From contig NC_090746.1 of assembly GCF_036898095.1 (NCBI RefSeq), positions 112,578,607 through 112,642,606 of the forward strand: a DNA stretch of 64,000 nt, in the 5' to 3' direction. The stretch's first letter is position 1. Every line of letters begins with the position of its first letter. This stretch comes from Palaemon carinicauda. Taxonomy: Eukaryota; Arthropoda; Malacostraca; Decapoda; Palaemonidae. Below the pieces are notes generated by a model. The model was not told the origin of the DNA and made no database searches. It worked only from the letters and a program-made list of their open reading frames with translations. A program made the position numbers and the translations under genes. Positions 42,426 through 53,705 of this stretch are shown here, in pieces.

Positions 42426-43125
42426 GTATGAATATGTTTCTTGATTATTATTTTTTTATAGTACAGTACATGAATTTGGTTTTTCAGAGATGGGGGGAAG
42501 TGTGTATAATAGATATGTAATTTTTACTCAGGAGGACTTATTTAATTTAGTTCAAGTAATAATATGATGCCTTTATTTAGTTATGATTTGGCTTCTCAAG
42601 TTCTAATATGATGCCTTTATTTAGTTATGATTTGGCTTCTCAGGGCCATTGATAAAAAAATTTAGTTGTGGGGGGGGGGAACGATCCAACTATGACCCAG
42701 TATGAATCCTTTTGCTAGTTAGAATGTTTCGTGATTCCCATGATTAAAAATTAAATAATTTCATTCCTAAAATAAGGTAGCTATTACAAGGTAATAAGGT
42801 AGCTATTACAAGAAATAAATACCTGGCAATGTTACTGTAGTTGAAGTAAGTGAGTGAAGAACATGCACAGAAGAACAATTTCACAATAAAATATAGGGGT
42901 TTGATGAAGGAAAAACCTTTTTATTCCTATGCGTATACAAACTTCTAAATCATTAAAATGAGTTTACTCCTATGTTGATTTTCTATGACCGGACAAAAAG
43001 AAATCAGGATTCAATGAGTACCTATAATAGGTTACTTGGCAACTCCACTGCTGTCAAGCAAGCTCCAGTCTTCTCCAGGTCGTCATGTCGTTAGGAGGTT
43101 GGCTCTTTTACTTAACAATCATGAC

Positions 43126-43126
<1 letters not shown>

Positions 43127-43168
<42 letters not shown>

Positions 43169-43800
43169 AGCTAAGCTACAACCCTAGTTGGAAAAGCAGA
43201 ATGCTATAAGCCCAGGGGCTCCAACAGGAAAATTAGCCCAGTAAGGAAAGGAAACGAAGAAGAATAAAATATTTTAAGAATATTAAAATAAATATCTCCT
43301 ATATAAATTATAAAAACTTGAACAAATCATGAGGAAGAGAAATTAGATAGAATAGTGTGCCCGAGTTTACCCTCAAGCAAGAGAACTCTAACCCAAGATA
43401 GTGGAAGACCGTGGTACTGAGGCTATGGCACTACCCAAGACTAGGGAACAATGGTTTGATTTTGGAGTGTCCTTCTCCTAGAAGAGCTGCTTACCATAGC
43501 TAAAGAGTCTTCTACCCTTACCAAGAGGAAAGTAGCCACTGAACAATTAGAGTGCAGTAGTTAACCCCTTTGGTGAATAAGAATTGTTTGGTAATCTCAG
43601 TGTTGTCAGGTGTATGAGGACAGAGGAGAATCTGTAAAGTATATGCCAGACTATTCGGTGTATGTGTAGGCAAAGGGAAAGTGAACCGTAACCAGAGAGA
43701 AGGATCCAATGTAGTACTGTCTGGCCAGTCAAAGGACCCCATAACACTAGCGGTAGTATCTCAACGGATGGCTGGTGCCCTAGCCAACCTACTACCTTTT
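43127..43800 (+). repeat. Dispersed repeat R1, near-complete copy with (TTA)n head
   Basis: Starts with about 13 TTA/ATT repeats, then GCTAAGCTACAACCCTAGTT and GGAAAAGCAGAATGC, and ends with GGCTGGTGCCCTAGCCAACC. Further copies are at 46676-46905 (head only, +) and 21720-21845 (tail only, -). No coding frame was recognised, and the class is unknown to me. It resembles a repeat common in decapod genomes, which is recollection and was not checked. Confidence 0.88.
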
Positions 43801-43859
43801 TAGTGCTCTTGTGCTTTTTGTAGTTTTCACTTGTGCCTGATGTCTAGTGTTGCTAGTGT

Positions 43860-46620
43860 CATGTGGACTTACTCTGACCGTGATGGTCACCCTTGTGACA
43901 CCTCCATAACTCGGTTGAAGTTGATCTGCACCCTTTCTGCCCTGTATTTAGAGGCAAACAATGTTCGGTAGAACCTCGGTGTGATTATTGTAGGGAGTAG
44001 CTTTCCTCCCATATCATTCTCGTTGCAAGAAACAAGCCTAAGGGATCATTCTCCTTTATCATTGTAATCTGCTGATAGTAAGAAATGTAATTCTCCACTC
44101 TTCTCCTCTGATTCCAGAACCTTCAGGGACTTCGGTTACTGAGGACCACAGTCATGAATTACCTTTAATTATTGATGATAATTTTGTGAATGTGTCATTG
44201 CCCCACGGGCCGAGTGATTACGTCACTCCCAGAGACTGATCCCTTGGCTACAGCCGCTACACTTTTTGTGCTTGATCCAGTCCCAGTGTCCCTGGTGCCG
44301 AATTACTCTGATTTGCAGAGATGATATATCCTTCGCCTCACACTAGTGTGCTGATTGTTGAGTGCTTTACGGTGGCGTTTCTGCAGGATGACTTTTCACT
44401 TACTGAGGCATCACCTGTAAAAGCATCAAAAGTTTCCCCTCGTTCTCATGTGCAAACAACACACTCACGAGATGAGACTGCCATTTCCCCATGTACTGAG
44501 GCAGCCATGTTAGAACATCTACAGTATATCTTTCCCCTACTTGTTCTTAAGAGTCCGGCTTGCCTTGTACATCTAGGTGTCCTCTGCATTTGTTCTTCTA
44601 AGAATTCTCACTTTGGTAGTGTCCACAACCATGGCTTTACTTTGAACTTTCCATGTAACTAATTAAGTTTCAGATAAATCTTCTTTTCAGGTTCAGGATA
44701 GGAAAAGGACCACAGAGCCATTACCCCCTTTTCCTTGACTGGTACCCCCATCCACTCCCAATGGGATAGAATTCCACCTGGTAAACTTCATGGACATAGT
44801 CCTCATATGAGGCACCCTAAGTGGCCTTTCTCGGAGAGATCATACTAGTCTCGCAGGTCGGGCCTTTCTCCCAGACTGTTAGAGGTAGAGATCCTTACCT
44901 GAGGAGTGTTTATGATTCCTCCCATTCCTCCCAAACTTTCTGCACCCTCTCCTCTCACCATTCAAGCAATGTTGCTAGAGAGAGTAAGAACGTTCGAGGA
45001 AGAATAAAATCTGACGTATCTCCTAAAGTGTAACTGCCTGTTATCCCTAAGCAAGGAAGAATAAAATCTTCTGACACATCTTCTAAAGTGTTACCACCTG
45101 TTATCCCTAAACAAAAACCAAATTAATAGGAACATTCCCTGATTACTATTGACAACTCTTCGGACCCTTTTGCGCACAAGGGCCCCAGCTCTGCTGATGT
45201 GGCCCCACATCTGGGTCAGAAGCATCACACTTCCTGAAAATTATGGGTCTCGTCCACCACTTAGAAGGCCTCTCATGCAGGTATTTAATAGATTGTATCA
45301 TTGACACAATCTTTCCACAATTGCAGAGTGCGAAATACTGTTTAGATATAATGTGGCACTCTGAAACCAGACCCGGGATAGGCTAGACATGTTTAATACA
45401 CAACTCTAAAATCAAGCAGATCCTTAAATTAAAATTACTACCTCTTTATATCGACTCGAGTGCTCATCAGAGCCCATTTGCCAACCTGGTACTCGTCCTG
45501 CCAAGCGACAAGTTGGCTAACCTCCCCTCTCCCTTCCGAGAACACGTGCAATGAGGTGGTTATGAGACGGCTTGAGTATCTTTATAGATTTGGAACCAAG
45601 GGATTAAGTTTCTCCTTCGCCAGACGGGGACAGTGCATCCTCAAGAGATGTGATGTAGTCTTAGCCAGATGCACTACGCAATTGTCTCCCAGGGACGTGC
45701 TCTTAGGAACTCTAACCTCGTTGAACTCTCCACTCTGTTCCCAACTCCAGATATAGCTTTTGCCACTGAGAAGGCTAATCAGTCTTTGCTAATGAGGAGA
45801 GCTCTGGCCCCACAGATGTTGATCCCCACGTCTCAACAACCTCAAAGGAACTCTCCTTTTAATCAGGCTGCCCAATGTAGATGCTTACTTACTCTTATAG
45901 AATCCCAGCTGCCTAGGAGGCAAGACCCTCAGCCCACCTTTCACCAAAGAGGACATCACTCTGGACAGGGGTTGCGGCCGTAGAGGCTCCTGCTAGGGAG
46001 GGCATATCCCCAACTTACCACCAGTAGGGGAATGCCTACAAAGCCATTGCCACAGATGGCAATTCTTCTGAGCCAATCCCTGGACCTTGGAAGTTTTGCA
46101 TTCAGGGTATTGAGAGTCCCATTTGTGGACTCCCCACAACCACTAACTCGGACTGACAGTCCAACCATTCTTTAGGAGAGTATATGCAAAGGACCTTTTC
46201 GTGCAAGAGGAATTGTCTAAGATTTTGGACAAAGAGGCCCATAGAGTGAGTCGTAAATGACTTCCCAGGCTTCCTTAGCAATCTCTTTTTAGTAGAGAAG
46301 CCGACAGGGGCTGGAGAGCCGTCGTAGACTTGTACGATTTGGATCTGTTTGTATTAACAGACAGGTTTAAAAAATGGATACCTCAGCCACCGTTCTTCAG
46401 ACCATCAGGAAGAGAGACTTTCTTCTGAACATAGACCTGAAAGACTTGTACTTTCAGGTCCCCATCCATCCAGAATTGAGGAAGTACCTGAAGTTCCCCT
46501 TCAGAGAGTTCTATCACCTAAAGTGCTGTGCGTCGGCTTCTCAACAGCACCTCGGGTCTTTACCAGGATCTTTGCTCTTGTCTCAGCCTGGGCTTATAGT
46601 TATCTAGGTTATAAAACTGC
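43860..46620 (+). pseudogene. Decayed gag and reverse transcriptase of the DIRS relic
   Basis: The RT core is clearest at 46374-46607: LNIDLKDLYFQVPIHPELRK with the first catalytic Asp. A shifted frame then carries CVGFSTAPRVFTRIFALVSA near 46525-46600. Before it, VEKPTGAG and VVDLYDLDL (46300-46350) are the RT start. A capsid-like trace lies at 45460-45980. There are several stops. The YLDD box is lost with the truncated end. Confidence 0.8.
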
Positions 46621-46675
46621 TGTATATACAGCTGAATAACTAGATGAATCCCACCTCTAGCCTAACACCTCTAAT

Positions 46676-46905
46676 TATTGTTATTATTATTACTTGCTAA
46701 GCTACAACCCTAGTTGGAAAAGCATGCTGCTACAAGCCCAGGGGCCCCAATAGGGAAAATAGTGGTGAGGAAAGGAAATGAGGAAAAATAAAATATATTA
46801 AGAACAGTAACATTAAAATAAATATTTCCTATATAAACTATAAAAACTTCAACAAAACATAGAGAAATTAGACAGAATAGTGTACCCTCAAGCATGATAA
46901 TAAAC
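46676..46905 (+). repeat. Dispersed repeat R1, 5' part
   Basis: Begins with TTATTGTTATTATTATTA, then GCTAAGCTACAACCCTAGTT, and follows the copy at 43127 for about 220 bases with small differences. It breaks off at CCTCAAGCATGATAA. Confidence 0.88.
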
Positions 46906-47736
46906 AGGTTACCTATAAAAAACACACTATGAGGGATTCAACTAACATTAAGCCCGTGAACTAATTGCTGTTACAAATAAATGTAATAATATTCACTAAG
47001 TGATATGCTAGACAACCACCAATGTCAGCCTAACTGTAGTTATAGATTCCACAAAGTTAGCCTTCTTACGTATTTCATTACTAACTGTAATTTTAACTCA
47101 TTGAGAAAAAAAATCCCTGGCTGAGACAGTTAAGGCATAAACTGAATCTATTTATGAATTAGGAAGTGTTGAGCTAACACTTGGAACGGAAAAATTAACA
47201 GAACCAACCGTGAATAGAAAGCCATGCGTGAAAGCTAACAAGACTGATCAAGTCGGTGATCAGTACAATTACTCAACTGCTGGTGGTTTAACTTGAATCA
47301 TGCTTTACTGTATATTCATTCAGTTGCTAAAAACAAGAATAAATCTGATTTCCAGTACATGACTTAATGCTTGTCGTCTGAAGTCTCTAAATTATGAAAG
47401 TAGATGTTCTATCTATGGCCGACGAATAGCGAATGGTGACTGAGAGGATAGTTCCTTTCTATGATGCTGCTCATGACATCCCTTATAGCAGATGAATTTC
47501 AGCTACAGAGGTGCTGCGGCGAGTTCAAGCAAGCCTGAACTCTTGGGTCTACCTTATTCACACTTAGAGTGCGGTCCGTGTTTTGTAGTCACTTACATTA
47601 GCTTCATGCCAAATCACCTTATTCCTTGGTAGTAACTCAAGACATATTTTAGAAATAACTTTCTAACCCCGTTTAAACACATCAGTCATATAAATACCCT
47701 TCTCTTTCAAGTATAATTGTTTGACTATAAATCTCA
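46906..47736. other. Intron sequence without recognised features
   Basis: Spacer between repeat R1 and the gag-only DIRS derivative. I see no coding or terminal repeat signal in it. Confidence 0.5.
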
Positions 47737-47756
47737 TTTGTTCCAACACGGAGTAC

Positions 47757-47950
47757 TTACCTCGAACTACTTTCTTAGGAGTATCTGAGATCTCCTCCCA
47801 ACCGACCAGAATTTTGTGTAGTTTCCCCTATCTCCGTTTTCTATAGTGGGTACCTCTGGCGGAGGAATACGCGCCATGAGGCGACCCGGGGTCAGAAAGT
47901 GTCCTCGCCCAGGTCTCGACCTCCAGTAAGTTTCTGGTCGCAACGTGATT
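47757..47950. repeat. Left inverted repeat of the gag-only derivative
   Basis: From TTACCTCGAACTACTTTC to CTCGACCTCCAGTAAG, matched as reverse complement at 50085-50256 (CTTACTGGAGGTCGAG to CGAGGTAA) with few mismatches. Confidence 0.93.
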
Positions 47951-48090
47951 AACATCTCGCCGCGCTCTCTTCACCCAGTGCGACCCTTTGTCTTCACGCG
48001 GTACCCACGCGATTCCCTCGTGTTCATTCCTCAACCTTATCCACCTCTTTCCTCTGTGTCCCTGTGTCGATTGGTGCTTAGTGTTTCGTT

Positions 48091-50080
48091 ATGGAGCATC
48101 CCCGCCGTTGCCCCGGGCCTATGGCCGGTAAATCTTTTGGTGCCTTTCCTCAAAGCCGGAGGTCGACCCCCACACCTTGTGTTTCTCATGTAGGGGCAGT
48201 GTCTGTTCCCCTACAGCCACGTGTCTGGAGTGCGAATCTTGGAACGAGATCCAGTGGGTGCGCTACGGCATGAAGAAGAAGGCTACCAAGAGATCACCGA
48301 AGAAGTCTAGCATTTCCTCGCCTCTAGCGTCGCCTGATGCCTCTTCAGAGAGGGGTTCCCTACCGCCTTCCCCTACCCAGAGGAGGGGACAAGGTAAGTC
48401 CGTTGCGGGGAAGCGGCCCATTGCCCTTCCCCAGGAGTCTGAGATGCCTGTTGGTGGGGATATTGTGTCGGTTCAGGCAAGTGGGGGCCTGAGGGAGGGG
48501 CGGGAGTGTGTTCGGGAGACAAGGTCCTGGTGCCCGCAGGGCCCGTCTCTTCCGACGATCCGATGTGGGGGAAGCCTGCTACGGCCTCTTCCCCCACATC
48601 TTGGGTGCGTATTTCAGGTACTTCAGCGACCGGGGGAGACGCCGAGAAGGAAGGAGAATCACTGAGTTCGGATCCCGTCGCCTGGGCTCCTCCGAGGACG
48701 CCCTTCAGGTCGTCCATGAGACTGGAGGAGGAGTTCGACACCTGGTTCGCCCACAAGAAGGTTCCTCGGTCTCCCCCGGCGCCGTCGTCAATGCTCCTGC
48801 CCGTCTTTCTACAGCCTTCTTCGCCAGCGGACCGGCACGAAGATCCTGCAACAACTCGTGACGCCTCGGATGACTCAGCGGGCTCTCCTTCCTCCCAGTC
48901 GTCGTTCTCCTCGGAGGATGAAGGCTCGAGGGACTCGAGGAGGAGACGGGAGAGGTCCCACTCACGATCACGCCACGCCAGGAGATGTTCCAGGACCTCC
49001 AGGAAAAAGCACAAGAGGAGCCGTTCGTCGAAAGGTGAATGGGTGCAAGTCACGATCCCCTGGAGTCATCTCCTCAAAACTACCGCTGCCCCGAGCACCT
49101 CTGGCTGGCTCCCTAGAGCCCCTTCGTCACCCTCGCGGCATGGCTCCTCCAGCAGACCCAATCATCGTCGGAGGTCGTCGCACCAGGTCTCGGTAGACAA
49201 GTTTAAGTCCGCGAAGGCTCCGGCTCCATCCGCCCAGCGGAAAGAGTCGCTCCTTCGGCCTGGCAGCTTTGTCCCGGCCACCGGTCCCTTGACGACCTGC
49301 CCTGACCGCCAAAGCCAGCCAGCTGGTACGGAGAAGCCCGCAGCTCCGCGATGCTCCGCGGGAGGGAGTAGACCCGTGACGGCTACTCCCGTCTCAGCGG
49401 GTCGCCCTGCCAATGGCTCGGCTCAAGAAGAAGATGCCTCCTCCCGCATCGACGAGGCTTCCCATGTGGAGGATCGGATAGCGGAAGACCTCGTCTAAGG
49501 GGGAGAATGCTCCACGGATGACGTCTCCACCTACAGAAAGGTCTTGGCCCTCATCAGGCGTCACCATAGGCTGGATGAGCCTAAGCCCTCAGCAGAACAA
49601 GCCTGGCTCTCCGGCCTTAGCAGACTGGTATACAACCCAGTACAACAGAAGCCTTCCCTGGCCCTTCCCCTGGCGAGGGACGTGAAGCTGGGTATGGACC
49701 ACATAGATAGGTTCATAGCCAGCCAAAAGGACGCCCCCAGGAGCCAGGGAGCCTCCAAACACCTCCGGGGACTTGAAACGCAAAAACACTTTTATGTCCC
49801 AGAGGGGCGTTGCGGAGGTCCCCGTATGGTCGAGCCAGCGATCGCCATCCTGAACCAAGGAGCGGCTGAAGATAAGGCATCCTCCGCTACGGTGTGTTTC
49901 TCACCAGGGGAAACCTCCATGATGGAGGATATGGCCCTAGACCTGGTTTATGTGTCTTCGTGGTTGGACTGGTGGGCCTGCACGTTAGTGGGATTCCAGT
50001 CATCTCATAACCTCTCCGTCCCCGAGAATCAGTCCATCCTGCCCCGAGTGCCTTACAGGACTTTTGGAACCTTATCTATC
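48091..50080 (+). pseudogene. Gag-like gene of the non-autonomous derivative
   Basis: The start is MEHPRRCPGPMAGKSFGAF at 48091. A frameshift near 48180 leads to CRGSVC and TCLECESWNEIQWVRYGMKK, which together form the same zinc module as in the other Gags. An SR-rich middle region follows (SRRRRERSHSRSRHARR) to a stop at about 49498. A C-terminal capsid-like part in another frame (49544-50080) includes EDMALDLVYVSSWLDWWACT, like SWLDFWLGSLG of DIRS-2. At least two shifts break it. Whether a message could still supply Gag is unlikely from this copy. Confidence 0.82.
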
Positions 50081-50084
50081 ATAA

Positions 50085-50256
50085 ACTTACTGGAGGTCGA
50101 GACCTGGGCGAGCACGCTCTCTGACCCCGGGTCGCCTCATGGCGCGTATTCCTCTGCCAGAGGTACCCACTATAGAAAACGGAGATAGGGGAAACTACAC
50201 AAAATTCTGGTCGGTTGGGAGGAGATCCCAGATACTTCTAAGAAAGTAGTTCGAGG
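50085..50256. repeat. Right inverted repeat of the gag-only derivative
   Basis: Reverse complement of 47757-47950. It follows the gag tail directly. The outer arm (to about 50300) is of the AAAAATACAAATTA type. Confidence 0.93.
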
Positions 50257-50300
50257 TAAGTACTGTTAGGAAAAATACAAATTACTTGAAATTTGTGATT

Positions 50301-50714
50301 TATCTTTCACTCCAATATTCTGCAACAATCCTGTAATATTTAGTGGCCAAAAAGTTAATTTAGGCCGACTGGTTAAATAAGAGTTAACCTTTAAAAGCCT
50401 TACTGTCCAATTTCTTACAATACAGCATTAATATTACGGTAAAAGATATGAAAGAAGGAAATGTATATGTTAAAAATTTACAAAGGAACTCATAATATTC
50501 AACTATACTTTTATTACAAAGAAAATTACTACCCTACTGTATAGTTCATTACTTTTGCCTGAACCAACTAAGTGACTCATCTTATGAAGATTGGTAGTTC
50601 ATCTGTTAGCTAGAGAAATTTAGTTATATTAGTTATATCCGTATAAAGTAGTTAAGGCATTCAATGTCTGATAAATAGGTACGGTACTATATATAGCTTT
50701 TTGTGTTGTTTCAG
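50301..50714. other. Intron sequence without recognised features
   Basis: AT-rich end of the last SYVN1 intron, with acceptor GTTTCAG at 50714. Confidence 0.6.
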
Positions 50715-50892
50715 AGGTGATGTGACGTCTACATCATCATCTGGCAATGAGGCAGCAGCCATTGATGATGTATCATCATCATGGACAAGTGCAACAACTG
50801 CTGCAGATACCACTACTCCAGATAATGCTGATCCAGATGATCCTCAAGAAATTAGGAGGCGAAGACTTGAACATTTTAATCAGTCGTCTTAG
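50715..50892 (+). CDS. SYVN1: SYVN1/HRD1 terminal coding exon
   Basis: The exon reads GDVTSTSSSGNEAAAIDDVS, then a Thr/Ala-rich run, and ends DPDDPQEIRRRRLEHFNQSS before the TAG at 50890-50892. The C-terminal basic motif (I/L)RRRRL is conserved in HRD1. Acceptor TTTCAG, joined in phase to the exon at 42184-42425. Downstream is 3' untranslated sequence. Confidence 0.95.
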
Positions 50893-51510
50893 AAACGTAG
50901 TTGTTACTTATCCTATTGTTGTTTTCAGATTATTTTTGAATGAATGGTCTACTTGGTAGTTGGCTCTGGGATTTTGAGAATACTCAGATGCTAAACTGAA
51001 CATTTTTAAAGCAGACTTTGCTCATATTGCACGTGTATGAGGTATTGGGATTAGTTTCAAGTTAGCATAATTTTTTTTTTTGTGAATATACACATAGACT
51101 GAATGCAATATATTTTTCATACTTAAGGAGTAAGTTGGCCTATCCTGCTAGAAAAGCTTTAGTGCTAAGTTTGCCTGTTGTTGTAATACACACATTCTGA
51201 AACTATGAGGGAAGGTAGTAAGTGTTAATACATGTACTGTACAGTACATGTAGGAAAGAGGATTTAAACTATATTATAAGCACTAATCATGTTACGATGC
51301 AATCAAAATTCTATGATGTATTCTTTTCAAGTGTTGTATTTATCTATTGATGAAAAGCTGTTCTCCAAACATTGCTAACAGGTCAACTTTTGTCCAACAA
51401 TCTTTCAGATGTATTAGAAAAAAAAAATACATTATTTATTTATCCATAAAGAGTACAACATGAATATTATTTGTTGACCAGTTTTGCTAATAAAAATTCA
51501 TTTAATTATT
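50893..51510 (+). other. SYVN1: SYVN1 3' untranslated region (extent uncertain)
   Basis: AT-rich sequence after the stop codon. An AATAAA hexamer at 51489-51494 could serve polyadenylation, but others further down cannot be ruled out. Confidence 0.55.
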
Positions 51511-53109
51511 GTCATGACATTGAGATTTTGAGATTTGATGAGAATATCCTCCATTTCTTCTGCTCATAAGAAACTTTTAAGACTGTTTGAACAATTGTGT
51601 GATGAATGCCAAACTCTAAGTTACATGAAAACTTGACTCTTTGATGCTAAAAGCAGCAATCTTGTTCAAAAGTATCTAAGTAGTATTGGTTATCTTTGGA
51701 TATATCATGTATTGATCAAGGAAGATTTTTTTTTCTACCATAAGGATTTTGACAGATTTTGACAGTAAAGCACTTGTTTTATGTAAAACTAGGCAAATAT
51801 ATAAAATGGAAAGGGGCATTGGGATGGGTTTGTTCCGTTGAAAGAAACCTTCATATTTTTTTTTTCAATTATTCAATGAAGTCAGTTATGACCGGTAAAT
51901 TGTATGCTGTTTTCATCTGCCACATTTAGGCAAACTTTCAAAGAAATACAGATATTCGTATTTGTATTTTTGTTATGAACAGATGTAATTGCAGTATATG
52001 ATATACTGTAAACTATAAAAGTTGATTGTATAATTCTGTGAATTTATTATTGGTTTCATTAGTCCCAAACTATTCTTTCATATTGTATAAAATGTTTTTT
52101 CCCAATATAAAGAAATTTAATGCTATAAAACAGAAGGAATATTGCAAGCTTATCTACTATCCTACCCACTGTTATCCCTATATTATGGGATTGGTTGTCT
52201 CCATTCAAAGGCATCCTCTTCCACAAAACCTTTTCTGTACATATCATCCTTCACCTTATCTTGCCATCAAATTACCTGCCTCCTTTTTCTTCTCAACCCC
52301 CTAACAGGTTCCTCCCAAGCCCTCCCCACTAAGCTGATACTGTATAAGACAGCAAAGGAGTTATATTTATCAAGATCAGGTGTAGCAAAGAACTCACACA
52401 CTGCATTTTTATCTACACTAATACTTTTAATATAAGGTTTTAGAAAGTAATATGGTACATTATTTGTGTTCAAAGGGATTATTATTGTATCACGATCATT
52501 GGAACAATAACAAAATTAAGAATATACATTTAAATTTGAAAAAAAATCTGTCATATTATCGGGAGCTAATAAGTTTTGAAACAAAGAATTACTCTAGTTC
52601 ATAATAGAGCTCCAAAACTGCAATACAGTACTACTGTACTCTATAACTTATGCCATTGTAATAAATGAAAAGATGCTCCCGTTTACCACAGATTAAAAGA
52701 AATTTACTCTTAGGTATAAGAAATTACTAAAAAGTAAGAGGCTTTAATGAATAAAAAGTGAAATTTTAATAATGTTATATCTATACTCACTGATGTTCAT
52801 ATTGGATGTTTGGTAGCTCAGTCTTATCAACTTACCCGTAAAACTTTCAATAGGTAAAGTTATGAGAATTTAGTGATTAATGACACCCTTGAGTCCTTTA
52901 CAGGTACTATAGGATTAAAAATATACCAAAACCTGGAACAGAGCAGTTCAAATCATCTTTGAGGTGTAAACTACCAGGCAGTAGTTCAGTGGCCGGCCGC
53001 TATATGAGTCGGTCCGCCAGTGATCCCAAACACTAACTGCAGCCAGGAATTCCTTGGGGGTTGGTGACAATGGGCAAGTTTGAGTAAAAGATTCAGGTGA
53101 ACACTAAGA
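51511..53109. other. Intergenic AT-rich sequence
   Basis: Part of it may still be 3' untranslated region. No gene, terminal repeat or RNA was recognised. Small open frames at 52026-52473 are low-complexity. Confidence 0.5.
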
Positions 53110-53603
53110 ATACTGACATTCAGGGGAATAGTGACCTTGAGTGGAGCAATATTCCCCCAACGACACCAACCACAAAGTTGACCACTGGGCTTGTTATTTT
53201 GCAGTTGGTCCCGGAAAGCCTCTCTTTCAGAGATGCTGGATAATCTCTAGCCATGAAGAGATGGGCAGTGATCACCTCATTGAACTTTCTTGTACGTGGT
53301 TGGCATAGTAGATTTGGCCATTGTGGAAGTTCTCTTGGTACTTTTAGGAGATCCATCAAGCCTGGATACCACTCTGCCTGTGGCCATTCTGGGCTTACTA
53401 GCATTACTCCGGCGTCCCTGGAAAGTGGTATTCTATTTAACAATTGACGAATCAGACAGAATGGAGGAAAGGTGTAGAACTCCAATCCATCCTATGGGTG
53501 TTGGAAGGCATCTTCCATCACCTCTACTGAGTCCGGGACTGGGGAGCAATACATGGCAAGTTTGATATTCCGGTGAGTGGCGAACATGCCCAGTCGGGGA
53601 ATC
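53110..53603 (-). pseudogene. DIRS fragment: methyltransferase end of the RT frame (separate family)
   Basis: On the minus strand EFYTFPPFCLIRQLLNRIPL and VMLVSPEWPQAEWYPGLMDL match the DAM-like module of the DIRS RT frame. LKVPRELPQWPNLLCQPR, and at the end NFVVGVVGGILLHS, match the end of the DIRS-2 RT frame. It diverges more from DIRS-2 than the neighbour at 53782 does, so it comes from another family. It is separated from that neighbour by the SINE head. Confidence 0.82.
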
Positions 53604-53705
53604 CTATAAAGTCACAAGACACTTTGCCACTAGAGGAAGTGGAACTCGAACCCCAGTCTGGCATTCACTAGTCAGGGACATTACCACATCGTCCACCACA
53701 AACCT
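53604..53705 (-). mobile_element. tRNA-derived SINE head (truncated)
   Basis: Minus-strand reading GATGTGGTAATGTCCCTGAC, then CTAGTGAATGCCAGACTGG and GGTTCGAGTTCC. The last is a good box B and the first a box A-like element, about 33 bases apart. There is no tRNA cloverleaf end or anticodon arm that I can defend, so it is a SINE and not a tRNA gene. It sits exactly at the junction of two DIRS fragments. Confidence 0.7.

Larger units (their letters stand above)
42890..46630 (+). mobile_element. DIRS relic with Gag and RT remnants, interrupted by repeat R1
   Basis: The left end is near 42890-42960 (GAAGGAAAAACC, GTATACAAACTTC), resembling the terminal repeats of other DIRS copies. R1 interrupts it at 43127-43800. 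A zinc-module trace follows (CTLCPVFRGKQC and nearby Cys residues at about 43925-44000), then decayed gag, then an RT fragment. No recombinase is left, and the right end is lost at about 46630 just before a second R1 copy. It lies in the last SYVN1 intron. Confidence 0.7.
47737..50300 (+). mobile_element. Gag-only, non-autonomous DIRS derivative with inverted terminal repeats
   Basis: The left terminus TTTGTTCCAACACGG matches the DIRS terminus type. The first 190 bases return inverted at 50080-50255. The outer right arm GTTAGGAAAAATACAAATTA is the same type as in DIRS-2 and DIRS-3 and ends ATTTGTGA. Between them is only a gag gene, without RT, RNase H or recombinase. No internal complementary region was found. 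It lies in the last SYVN1 intron, in sense orientation. Confidence 0.85.

Noticed and set aside
53641..53699. A tRNA gene on the minus strand
   Set aside because: Box B is good, but no acceptor stem pairing or anticodon arm can be supported. It is better explained as a SINE head.
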